5,592 nt of DNA from Acidobacteriota bacterium (GTDB lineage Bacteria; Acidobacteriota; Thermoanaerobaculia; Multivoradales; JAHEKO01). Made by a program: the position numbers and the translations under genes. The DNA is taken from assembly GCA_024638355.1 (NCBI GenBank), contig JAHEKO010000045.1:6055-11646 (forward strand). Reading direction: 5' to 3'. Positions 1 through 5,592 of this stretch are shown here, piece after piece. The notes beneath the pieces were generated by a model. That model worked only from the letters and a program-made list of their open reading frames with translations, ran no database searches and was not told the origin of the DNA. The first letter of the stretch is position 1. Every line of letters starts with the position of its first letter.

Positions 1-1211
1 GCCAGTCGGACGCCTTCAGCGGCCACCTGACGCCGGCGCGCTTCGAACCGAGCCTCCTCTACCGCAACCGCGGCGACGGCACTTTCGAGGACGTGACCGA
101 GAAGACCGGGCTGGTCGACACCGGCTGGAGCGGCGACGCCTCGCCGGTCGATCTCAACGGCGACCGCTACCCGGACCTCTACGTTCTCAACATGCAGGGC
201 GACGACCACTACTGGGAGAACGTCGGCGGCGAGCGCTTCGTCGACAAGACGAAAGAGTACTTCCCGAAGACGCCGTGGGGCTCGATGGGCATCAAGTTCT
301 TCGATCAGAACAACGACGGCCGCCTCGATCTGATGCTGACGGACATGCACTCGGACATGAGCCAGAACGTCGGCATCCCGCAGGAGAAGCTCAAGTCCGA
401 CATGCAATGGCCCGAAGAGTTTCTGCAGGGCGGCGCCGACAACATCTTCGGCAACGCCTTCTACCGCCGGCTCGAGAACGGCGGCTTCGAGGAGATGTCG
501 GACGCGCTCGGCGCCGAGAACTACTGGCCGTGGGGGCTCTCGACCGGCGATCTGAACGCCGACGGCTGGGACGACGTCTTCATCGCCTCGAGCATGAACT
601 TCCCGTTCCGCTACGGCGTCAACAGCGTGCTGCTCAACAATCGGGGCAAGAAGCTCCTCGACAGCGAGTACATCCTGGGCGTCGAGCCGCGGCGCGGCGG
701 ACGCGCGATGAAGCCGTGGGTGCTGATGGACTGCGACGGCGAGGATCGGGAGCGCGACGAGTGCCGGGGCCGCTCCGGCCGCTTCGAGCTTCTGGGCGCG
801 CTGGGCACGCGCTCGTCGGCGATCTTCGACCTCGACGACGACGGCGACCTCGACATCGTGACCAACGAGTTCAACGACGTGCCGATGGTGTTGATCAGCG
901 ACCTGGACGCTCGCACCGAGCTGCGCTACCTGAAGGTCGCTCTGGTCGGCACCCGTTCGAACCGCGACAGCCTGGGCGCCGTCGTCCGCGTGATCTCCGG
1001 CGACCGGAGCTACACCAAGGTGCAGGACGGAGTGTCCGGCTACCTTTCGCACAGCCGCATGCCGCTCTACTTCGGGCTTGGCGCGGCCGACACGATCGAT
1101 CGAGTGGAGGTCGAGTGGCCGTCGGGAGCGACCCAGACGGTGACCGACGGCATCCGAATGAGCTCGACGCTGACCATTACCGAGGAGGCCGGGACCGAGG
1201 TGCCGGAGTGA
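1..1211 (+). CDS. CRTAC1-family FG-GAP/VCBS propeller protein with ASPIC/UnbV C-terminus (5' end outside window)
   Basis: The frame is open from the window edge (first full codon at 3) to a TGA at 1209-1211, giving 402 visible residues. A GTG at 93 is an internal valine, not a start, because homology to the downstream paralogue continues to its left. Visible features are four FG-GAP Ca2+-loop motifs at about residues 50, 101, 183 and 276 (the last is DLDDDGDLD), matching loops 4-7 of the paralogue. An ASPIC/UnbV domain follows from about residue 308, with SGYLSH, LYFGLG and VEWPSG motifs. Cys244 and Cys254 form a C-x9-C pair shared with the paralogue. About 240 N-terminal residues, including a signal peptide and three blades, should lie upstream if it matches its neighbour. 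Family knowledge: CRTAC1-like proteins are usually exported Ca2+-binding propellers of unknown ligand. Export of this one is inferred from the paralogue. Loop 4 has Arg where the loop Gly is expected (DLNGDRYPD). Confidence 0.93.
   Translation, partial: QSDAFSGHLTPARFEPSLLYRNRGDGTFEDVTEKTGLVDTGWSGDASPVDLNGDRYPDLYVLNMQGDDHYWENVGGERFVDKTKEYFPKTPWGSMGIKFFDQNNDGRLDLMLTDMHSDMSQNVGIPQEKLKSDMQWPEEFLQGGADNIFGNAFYRRLENGGFEEMSDALGAENYWPWGLSTGDLNADGWDDVFIASSMNFPFRYGVNSVLLNNRGKKLLDSEYILGVEPRRGGRAMKPWVLMDCDGEDRERDECRGRSGRFELLGALGTRSSAIFDLDDDGDLDIVTNEFNDVPMVLISDLDARTELRYLKVALVGTRSNRDSLGAVVRVISGDRSYTKVQDGVSGYLSHSRMPLYFGLGAADTIDRVEVEWPSGATQTVTDGIRMSSTLTITEEAGTEVPE
1205..1208 (+). promoter_or_regulatory. Shine-Dalgarno GGAG for the second CRTAC1-family gene
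   Basis: GGAG overlaps the last sense codons of the upstream gene. It lies 5 nt before the ATG at 1214 and 8 nt before the ATG at 1217, so either could be the start. A third in-frame ATG is at 1223. The choice changes the protein by at most three residues and does not affect the signal peptide. The site supports starting here rather than far upstream, where the same frame is open by chance. Confidence 0.6.
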
Positions 1212-1213
1212 CC

Positions 1214-1288
1214 ATGATGTCGATGACACGTTTCGCCGTGATTCCCGCGCTCGCGCTCTTCGCCGCCGGCCTTCCTGCCGCCTTCGCC
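1214..1288 (+). other. Sec signal peptide of the complete + strand CRTAC1 protein
   Basis: Residues 1-25 have one Arg at position 6, then a hydrophobic core (about residues 7-20), then an AFA signal peptidase I site. Cleavage is predicted between Ala25 and Gln26. There is no Cys at the site, so it is not a lipoprotein. The mature protein would start QEDGRD. Confidence 0.85.
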
Positions 1289-3130
1289 CAGGAGGACGGC
1301 CGCGACACCATCATTCAAGTGCCGCCCGTCGACAGCGGCGTCAACCTCCTCGAGCTGCGCCAGCGCAACCAGGAAGCGACCCGCGGCATCTTCGACGTGC
1401 CCATCGGCTTTCGCTTCAACGACCAGGTCGCCTCGAGCGGCATCGACTTCCACCACGAGTCCGTCGACGACTCGGCGAAGTACTGGAAGCCGGTTCACTA
1501 CGACCACGGCAACGGCGTCATCGCCGCCGACGTCGACGGCGATTCGCTCTACGATCTCTACTTCGTCACCCAGCTCGGCGGGAACCAGCTCTGGAAGAGC
1601 CTCGGCAACGGGCGCTTCGAGAACATCACCGAGAGCGCCGGTGTCGCGCTCGCCGACCGCGTGGGCGTGACCGCCTCCTTCGCCGACATCGACAACGACG
1701 GCGATCCCGATCTCTTCGTCACCACCGTTCGGATGGGCAACGTGCTGTTCGAGAACGACGGCGAGGGCAAGTTCACCGACATCAGCTCCAAGGCCGGCGT
1801 CGACTATTCGGGGCACTCGTCCGGCGCCGTGTTCTTCGACTACGATCTCGACGGCCTGCTCGACCTCTTCGTCACCAACGTCGGGCGCTACACCCACGAC
1901 GAGACGGGTCGCGGCGGCGCCTACGTCGGCATGGGCGACGCCTTCGAGGGGCATCTCTTTCCGGAGCGCTTCGAGCGCAGCATTCTCTACCGCAACCTCG
2001 GCGGCAATCGCTTCGAGGACGTCTCGGCCGCGACCGGGCTGACGGACGACAGCTGGAGCGGCGACGCGACCATCGTCGACTTCAATCGCGACGGCTACCC
2101 GGACCTCTACGTCCTCAACATGCAGGGCGACGATCACTACTACGAGAACCAGGGCGGCAAGAAGTTCGTCGAGAAGACCGCGGCCCACTTCCCGAAGACC
2201 TCGTGGGGCGCCATGGGGGTGAACTTCTTCGACTTCAACAACGACGCGCGCGAGGACCTGCTGGTCACCGACATGCACTCGGACATGACCCTCGAGGGCT
2301 TCGAGCCGCTCGAAGAGAAGACCAAGAACTACGAGGTGAAGGTCAAGGGAGCGGAGAACAACATCCCGGGCAACTCGTTCTGGATTCAGCAGGAGGACGG
2401 CTCGTTCGAGGAGGTCTCCGACCTGGTCGGCGCGGAAAACTACTGGCCGTGGGGAATCAGCGTCGCCGATCTGAACGCCGACGGCTTCGAAGACGTGTTC
2501 CTGGCGTCGAGCATGAACTACCCCTTCCGCTATGGCATCAACTCGGTTTTCATCAACAACCGTGGCGAGTCGTTTCTCGACGCCGAGTTTCTGCTCGGCG
2601 TGGAGCCGCGGCGCGATGGCCGCACCCACGCGCCGCTCTTCGACGCCGACTGCGGCGGCGCCGACAAGGAGCTCGAGGTCTGCGAAGGCCACGACGATCG
2701 AGTCACGGTGATGGGCGCCCTCGGCACGCGGTCGTCGATCATCTTCGACATCGACGGCGACGGCGATCTCGACATCGTGACCAACGAGTTCAACGACGGA
2801 CCCCAGGTGCTGGTGAGCAACTTGACCGACAAGGCCAAGCCCCGCTATCTGTCGGTGAAGCTGGTAGGCACCGAGTCCAACCGTGACGGCATCGGCGCCC
2901 GCGTCACCGTCACGACCGACAAGGGCTCGTACAGCCGCTACCACGACGCGACCTCCGGCTACCTGTCGCACTGTCCTCTCCCGCTCTACTTCGGGCTCGG
3001 AGACGCGACCAAGGTCGAGAGCGTCGAAGTAACCTGGCCGAGCGGGACGGAGCAAACCGTGACCCGGGGGCTGTCGACCGCCGGATCGATCGAAATCGTA
3101 GAGCCGGAGGCGGCCGCCGCCCAGGGCTAG
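1214..3130 (+). CDS. Exported CRTAC1-family seven-bladed propeller protein, complete
   Basis: 638 aa, ending at TAG 3128-3130. The start at 1214 follows GGAG and directly precedes a signal peptide. The same frame is open back to 275, but that part overlaps the upstream gene and is Arg-rich shadow. Residues 1-25 are a Sec signal peptide. Seven FG-GAP/VCBS loops begin near residues 106, 158, 209, 289, 340, 419 and 512 (for example DIDNDGDPD and DIDGDGDLD), which fits a seven-bladed integrin-alpha-like propeller. Loop 5 is degenerate (DFNNDARED, Gly replaced by Ala). An ASPIC/UnbV domain spans about 544-620 with SGYLSH, LYFGLG and WPSG at 608-611. Long insertions lie between loops 3 and 4, 5 and 6, and 6 and 7; the last carries Cys480 and Cys490. 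Cys587 is unpaired. Role: probably a Ca2+-stabilised exported binding protein; no catalytic motif is seen and the ligand is unknown. It follows its paralogue after 2 nt, so it is probably in the same operon. Confidence 0.95.
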   Translation: MMSMTRFAVIPALALFAAGLPAAFAQEDGRDTIIQVPPVDSGVNLLELRQRNQEATRGIFDVPIGFRFNDQVASSGIDFHHESVDDSAKYWKPVHYDHGNGVIAADVDGDSLYDLYFVTQLGGNQLWKSLGNGRFENITESAGVALADRVGVTASFADIDNDGDPDLFVTTVRMGNVLFENDGEGKFTDISSKAGVDYSGHSSGAVFFDYDLDGLLDLFVTNVGRYTHDETGRGGAYVGMGDAFEGHLFPERFERSILYRNLGGNRFEDVSAATGLTDDSWSGDATIVDFNRDGYPDLYVLNMQGDDHYYENQGGKKFVEKTAAHFPKTSWGAMGVNFFDFNNDAREDLLVTDMHSDMTLEGFEPLEEKTKNYEVKVKGAENNIPGNSFWIQQEDGSFEEVSDLVGAENYWPWGISVADLNADGFEDVFLASSMNYPFRYGINSVFINNRGESFLDAEFLLGVEPRRDGRTHAPLFDADCGGADKELEVCEGHDDRVTVMGALGTRSSIIFDIDGDGDLDIVTNEFNDGPQVLVSNLTDKAKPRYLSVKLVGTESNRDGIGARVTVTTDKGSYSRYHDATSGYLSHCPLPLYFGLGDATKVESVEVTWPSGTEQTVTRGLSTAGSIEIVEPEAAAAQG

Positions 3131-3178
3131 CAGCGGCGGCGCCCCGCTCAGCCGAAGGCCAGCCGCTCCGACACGCCG
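3131..3178. terminator. Convergent intergenic gap with weak inverted repeat, possible bidirectional terminator
   Basis: 48 nt separate the two facing stop codons. AGCGGCG (3132-3138) can pair with CGCCGCT (3174-3180), which runs into the opposing stop codon, leaving a 35-nt loop. A small GCC-GAA-GGC hairpin sits inside at 3151-3159. There is no T-run on either strand, so this is not a classical intrinsic terminator. In sequence this G+C-rich, a 7-bp match can arise by chance. The position between convergent operons is the main reason to list it. Confidence 0.2.
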
Positions 3179-4798
3179 CTACTCTTCCCAGACCACCAGG
3201 TACTTCCCGGCGGGCGGATCCAGGAATCTCCTGGCGACGCCACCCGGCCACCCGACCTCTACCGCCGCCGCCCCCTGGTCTCCGAGCCCGAAGTGGACCC
3301 GCCGGTCGGAAGTCGACTGGTAGCTGTCGCCGGCCGTGACCCAGCGCACCTGGCTGCGCCGCTCGGATTCGACAACCACCCGGGCGCCGACCGCCTCGCT
3401 GTTCGGGGCGGCGCCGCGCAGCTGGAGGCCGATCCAGCGTTCATCGTCGATCCCGTTGCGCAGCAGCCGCGCCGGACCGCCGTTCTCCTGCACCGCCAGG
3501 TCGAGATCACCGTCGTTGTCGAAGTCGCCGGCCACCAGGCCGCGGGCGACGGTCGGCGTCTCGTCGAGCAGCGGGCAGGCGACGGGGCTGAAATTACCTT
3601 GGCCGTCACCGGCGAGCAGCGAGTCGGGCTGCCGGTAGAGAACGTTCTCACGCGCCGGTTGCTCGAAGATGTGGCCGTTGGCGACGTAGAAGTCGAGGTC
3701 GGCGTCGTGGTCGAGATCGGCCGCGACCAGGCCGAATGCCAGCAGGTTGAACGACGGCAGGCCGAAGCCGGCGGGCCCGGAGACGTCGGCGAAGGCGAGA
3801 TCGCCGAGGTTGCGGTAGAGCGTGTTGGTTTCTACGTCGAAGTTGGTAACGGCCAGATCGGGATCGAGGTCGCCATCGTGGTCACCCACCGCGACGCCCA
3901 TGCCGGCCTCCGGACGCCCGTCGCGATTGACCGCGCTACCCGAGATCAGCGACAGATCTTCGAAGGTGCCGTCGCCGCGGCCGGCGAAGAGGAAGTTGAC
4001 GGTCAGGTCGTTGGCGACGTAGAGGTCGGCGTGGCCGTCGGCGTCGAGGTCGACGAAAAGCACCCCGAGCCCGCGGCCGCTCGCGCCGCCCAGTCCAGCC
4101 GTTTCGGTCGCATCGCGGAATCGACCCGCTCCGAGGTTCTCGAAATAGGCGTCGGCGGCGCCCGGGAAGAGCGACGGATCGCAATAGCGCCGCTCGCCGG
4201 TGTCGGGATCGCCGCAAAAGACGTCCTCGCCGACCTCGTGCTCGACATACCGGCTGACGTAGACGTCCAGATCGCCGTCACCGTCGGCGTCGGCGGCCGC
4301 GGCCGAGGAGCTCCAGACCTCCGGGCCGAAAGCCGCCGCCGGCTCGAACGAGCCGTCACCGCGGTTGCGATAGAGGAGATCGGCGCCGTCGCGGGTGACC
4401 CACAGATCGGGGGCGGCATCGCCGTCGAGATCGGCCGCCAGAACGCCCTGGCCGTAGCCCGTCTCGGCCGCTCCCTCGGGCAGCCCGACCGGCTCGAACC
4501 CGGCGCCGTCGAGGTTGCGAAAGAGGGCGTCGGCGCCGTCCGACTGGACCCAGTAGAGATCCCACCAGCCATCGCCGTCGTAGTCGAGCCAGGCCAATCC
4601 CGCGCCCATGGTCTCGCGCAGGTGCTTCTCGCCGCGGGCTCCGGTGGCGTGGACGAAGGCGACGCCGAGCTCGTCGGCGGCGTCGGTGAGCGAGAAGCCG
4701 CCACACCGGGCGGGCTCCGCCGCGGTGAGAGACGCGGCTCCGGCGGCGACCAGCGCAGCCCACAGGACGGCGAGCCGTTGCGGATTCGCGCGCCTCAT
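3179..4798 (-). CDS. Exported CRTAC1-family seven-bladed propeller protein, canonical type
   Basis: 539 aa; ATG at 4798, TAG at 3181-3179. The frame stays open upstream to 5446, but that part overlaps the TPR gene and is low-complexity Arg/Gly/Ala shadow. The ATG at 4798 opens a signal peptide and overlaps the TPR stop, which fixes the start. Seven FG-GAP/VCBS loops start near residues 72, 123, 170, 250, 306, 361 and 425 (for example DYDGDGWWD, DADGDGDLD and DFDNDGDLD). An ASPIC/UnbV domain spans about 455-525 with GARVVVES, VHFGLG and VGWPGG. Typical CRTAC1 marks are present: a Cys195/Cys206 pair between loops 3 and 4 (FCG...YCDP), NFDVETNTLYRN after loop 5 and ANGHIFEQ after loop 6. Length is usual for the family. 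It is clearly diverged from the two + strand proteins. Role: exported Ca2+-binding propeller, ligand unknown; no catalytic site is recognised. It is probably expressed with the TPR protein. Confidence 0.95.
   Translation of the reverse strand: MRRANPQRLAVLWAALVAAGAASLTAAEPARCGGFSLTDAADELGVAFVHATGARGEKHLRETMGAGLAWLDYDGDGWWDLYWVQSDGADALFRNLDGAGFEPVGLPEGAAETGYGQGVLAADLDGDAAPDLWVTRDGADLLYRNRGDGSFEPAAAFGPEVWSSSAAAADADGDGDLDVYVSRYVEHEVGEDVFCGDPDTGERRYCDPSLFPGAADAYFENLGAGRFRDATETAGLGGASGRGLGVLFVDLDADGHADLYVANDLTVNFLFAGRGDGTFEDLSLISGSAVNRDGRPEAGMGVAVGDHDGDLDPDLAVTNFDVETNTLYRNLGDLAFADVSGPAGFGLPSFNLLAFGLVAADLDHDADLDFYVANGHIFEQPARENVLYRQPDSLLAGDGQGNFSPVACPLLDETPTVARGLVAGDFDNDGDLDLAVQENGGPARLLRNGIDDERWIGLQLRGAAPNSEAVGARVVVESERRSQVRWVTAGDSYQSTSDRRVHFGLGDQGAAAVEVGWPGGVARRFLDPPAGKYLVVWEE
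4718..4798 (-). other. Sec signal peptide of the - strand CRTAC1 protein
   Basis: Residues 1-27 have a basic start (MRRANPQR), an Ala/Leu-rich hydrophobic core at about 9-24, and cleavage probably near Ala26 or Ala27 just before EPARC. Cys32 lies after the core, but the preceding residues (EPAR) do not form a lipobox, so signal peptidase I processing is favoured. The exact cleavage site is uncertain. Confidence 0.75.
4795..4798 (-). promoter_or_regulatory. ATGA stop/start overlap coupling TPR and CRTAC1 genes
   Basis: On the minus strand the TPR stop TGA (4797-4795) shares bases with the CRTAC1 start ATG (4798-4796). The nearest good GGAG is at 4816-4813, 14 nt from the ATG and rather far for independent initiation. 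Termination-reinitiation coupling is therefore likely. This is inferred from spacing only. Confidence 0.7.
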
Positions 4799-5592
4799 GG
4801 CCGGCGCAGGAGCTCCAGCCGCGCCTCGTTCAACAGGGCCTGAAGGTCGGTTCGACCGGGCTCGACCACTATGGCTCGGCCCAGCTCGTCGACGGCGCCC
4901 TGAAGGTCGCCGGCGGCCCGCAGCGCCGCCGCGAGCGCGGCCAGGCCGTCGGCGCTTTCGGGAAGCTGCCGCAAATGCTCGATCGCGGCCACGTGCTCGC
5001 CCTGCCGCGACAGCTCGAGCCCGCGCGCGATCCTCGCTTCGGCCAGTCCCTGGGCGAGCACTCGCTGCTGGTCTTCGCGATAGAGGCGCTCGTAGGCGGC
5101 GAGCTCGACCGCCGCCGCCTCCCGGTCGCCCGAGCGGAGCAGCGCCATGGCCAGTCCGTAGCGAAGCTCGGAATGCTCGGGCGCCAACTCGACCGCCTGG
5201 CGGTAGGCCGCGAGAGCGCCGTCGAGATCGCCGGCGCCGTCGCGGGCGCGGGCCAGCTCGATGAGCATCTCGGCGGCGCCGGGAGCCTGCCGGGCGCACC
5301 GCTCGAGAAGCTCCGCCGCCTCTTCGTAGCGGCTCTGCCAGAGGAGCAGGCGGCCCAGCTGATGAACCGCCGGCAGGGCGCCGCCGCTTGCCGCCACCGC
5401 CGCGCGGGCGACCTCCTCCGCTCGCTCCAGACGCCCGTTCTCCCACAGCGCTGCCGAGTAGTAGAGATGCGCGTCGACGCTCGCTCCGCCGGCGGCGTAG
5501 ACGCTGGCCAGCGGCTCCTCGGCGGCCAGGTATCGGCGATCGAGCACCCGCGCCCGGCCAAGGAGCTCGAGCACCGCCAGGTCGCCGGGGCG
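4795..5592 (-). CDS. Tetratricopeptide repeat (TPR) protein, 5' end outside window
   Basis: The minus-strand frame is open from the window edge to TGA 4797-4795, giving 265 visible residues. A GTG at 5574 is probably an internal valine, because the helical repeat pattern continues to its left. The chain is Ala/Leu/Glu/Arg-rich and all helical. It divides into about seven TPR-like units of 30-36 residues, near 4-37, 40-71, 74-104, 107-138, 141-173, 183-212 and 214-246. Good examples are GDLDGALAAYRQAVELAPEH (121-140) and GDLQGAVDELGRAIVVEPGR (228-247), both with the Gly, Ala, Tyr/Leu and Pro positions of the TPR consensus. There is no Cys. TPR solenoids bind peptides or proteins and have no catalytic role. 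The partner is unknown, but the ATGA overlap with the downstream CRTAC1 gene suggests a shared function. Localisation cannot be judged because the N-terminus is missing. It may continue upstream as a longer TPR protein or with another N-terminal domain. Confidence 0.9.
   Translation of the reverse strand, partial: RPGDLAVLELLGRARVLDRRYLAAEEPLASVYAAGGASVDAHLYYSAALWENGRLERAEEVARAAVAASGGALPAVHQLGRLLLWQSRYEEAAELLERCARQAPGAAEMLIELARARDGAGDLDGALAAYRQAVELAPEHSELRYGLAMALLRSGDREAAAVELAAYERLYREDQQRVLAQGLAEARIARGLELSRQGEHVAAIEHLRQLPESADGLAALAAALRAAGDLQGAVDELGRAIVVEPGRTDLQALLNEARLELLRRP

Larger units (their letters stand above)
1..3130 (+). repeat. Tandem paralogous gene duplication
   Basis: The visible part of the first gene (3-1211) aligns with 1931-3130 of the second. 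By hand count 80 of the first 120 aligned residues are identical, and the alignment runs without gaps there. DNA identity is patchy but locally complete: 849-879 equals 2768-2798 over 31 nt; 166-184 equals 2094-2112; 186-205 equals 2114-2133. The copies diverge most in the insertion between loops 5 and 6 (around 357-455 versus 2285-2390) and in the linker around the Cys pair. This is an old gene duplication with conserved blocks, not a recent perfect repeat. Confidence 0.85.

Noticed and set aside
93..95. GTG at 93 as the start of the first gene.
   Set aside because: The alignment with the paralogue continues upstream to the window edge, and starting here would cut through a propeller blade and drop the signal peptide.
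275..1213. Upstream extension of the second + strand gene's open frame, which would make a 951-aa protein.
   Set aside because: It overlaps the upstream CRTAC1 gene out of frame, is Arg-rich with no domain, and the signal peptide and Shine-Dalgarno place the start at 1214.
1067..3055. 662-aa antisense open frame.
   Set aside because: It is the mirror of the CRTAC1 codons: the Val/Asp/Glu-rich composition is what reverse-complemented Asp/Gly-loop codons give in high-G+C DNA. No start signal or domain is seen.
4703..4705. Cys32 of the - strand CRTAC1 protein as a lipoprotein anchor.
   Set aside because: The residues before it (EPAR) do not match a lipobox, and the hydrophobic core ends several residues earlier.
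4003..4763. Arg/Ser/Pro-rich minus-strand open frames inside the - strand CRTAC1 gene.
   Set aside because: They are alternative reading frames of G+C-rich codons with no ribosome site, domain or plausible composition.
3293..4843. 516-aa + strand open frame opposite the - strand CRTAC1 gene.
   Set aside because: It has the same Val/Glu/Gly shadow composition and fully overlaps a gene with clear propeller loops and ASPIC/UnbV motifs.
4799..5446. Upstream extension of the - strand CRTAC1 frame, which would make a 755-aa protein.
   Set aside because: It overlaps the TPR gene on the same strand and is low-complexity Arg/Gly/Ala sequence. The signal peptide at 4798 marks the true N-terminus.
5572..5574. 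GTG at 5574 (minus strand) as the start of the TPR gene.
   Set aside because: The frame is open to the window edge and the TPR-like helix pattern already begins before it, so a start inside the window is not supported.

Overview
The window is a high-G+C bacterial segment (about two thirds G+C by eye). It is almost fully coding and consists of two gene pairs facing each other. Three of the four genes encode exported CRTAC1-type beta-propellers: FG-GAP/VCBS repeats with Ca2+-loop motifs of the form DxDxDGxxD, followed by a C-terminal ASPIC/UnbV domain. The fourth encodes a TPR protein. Dense clusters of CRTAC1 and TPR genes at this G+C recall environmental Acidobacteriota and, less strongly, Planctomycetes or Verrucomicrobia. 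There is no rRNA or other marker gene, so this is only a tentative lineage guess.

Left half, + strand: positions 1-1211 hold the 3' part of a CRTAC1-family gene whose start lies outside the window. After a 2-nt gap comes a complete paralogue (1214-3130, 638 aa) with its own Shine-Dalgarno sequence, a Sec signal peptide and seven propeller loops. The two proteins are close relatives: 80 of the first 120 aligned residues are identical by hand count. They look like a tandem duplication within one transcription unit.

Middle: a 48-nt gap between two convergent stop codons contains a weak inverted repeat and no T-tract. This is the only noncoding stretch of any size, and no gap exceeds 300 bases.

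Right half, - strand: a TPR protein (open at the window edge, stop at 4795) runs into a third, divergent CRTAC1-family gene (4798 down to 3179, 539 aa) through an ATGA stop/start overlap. This implies co-transcription and probably translational coupling. This third protein has the ordinary CRTAC1 features: a Cys pair between loops 3 and 4, an ANGHI motif and a DxETNTLYRN motif. The tandem pair has replaced these with its own conserved motifs and a Cys pair elsewhere.

Taken together, this looks like a locus for exported Ca2+-dependent adhesion or scaffold propellers with a TPR partner. The substrate or ligand is unknown. I see no enzyme, transporter, defence gene, mobile element, RNA gene or CRISPR array. 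All the very long overlapping open frames on either strand are G+C-driven shadows.
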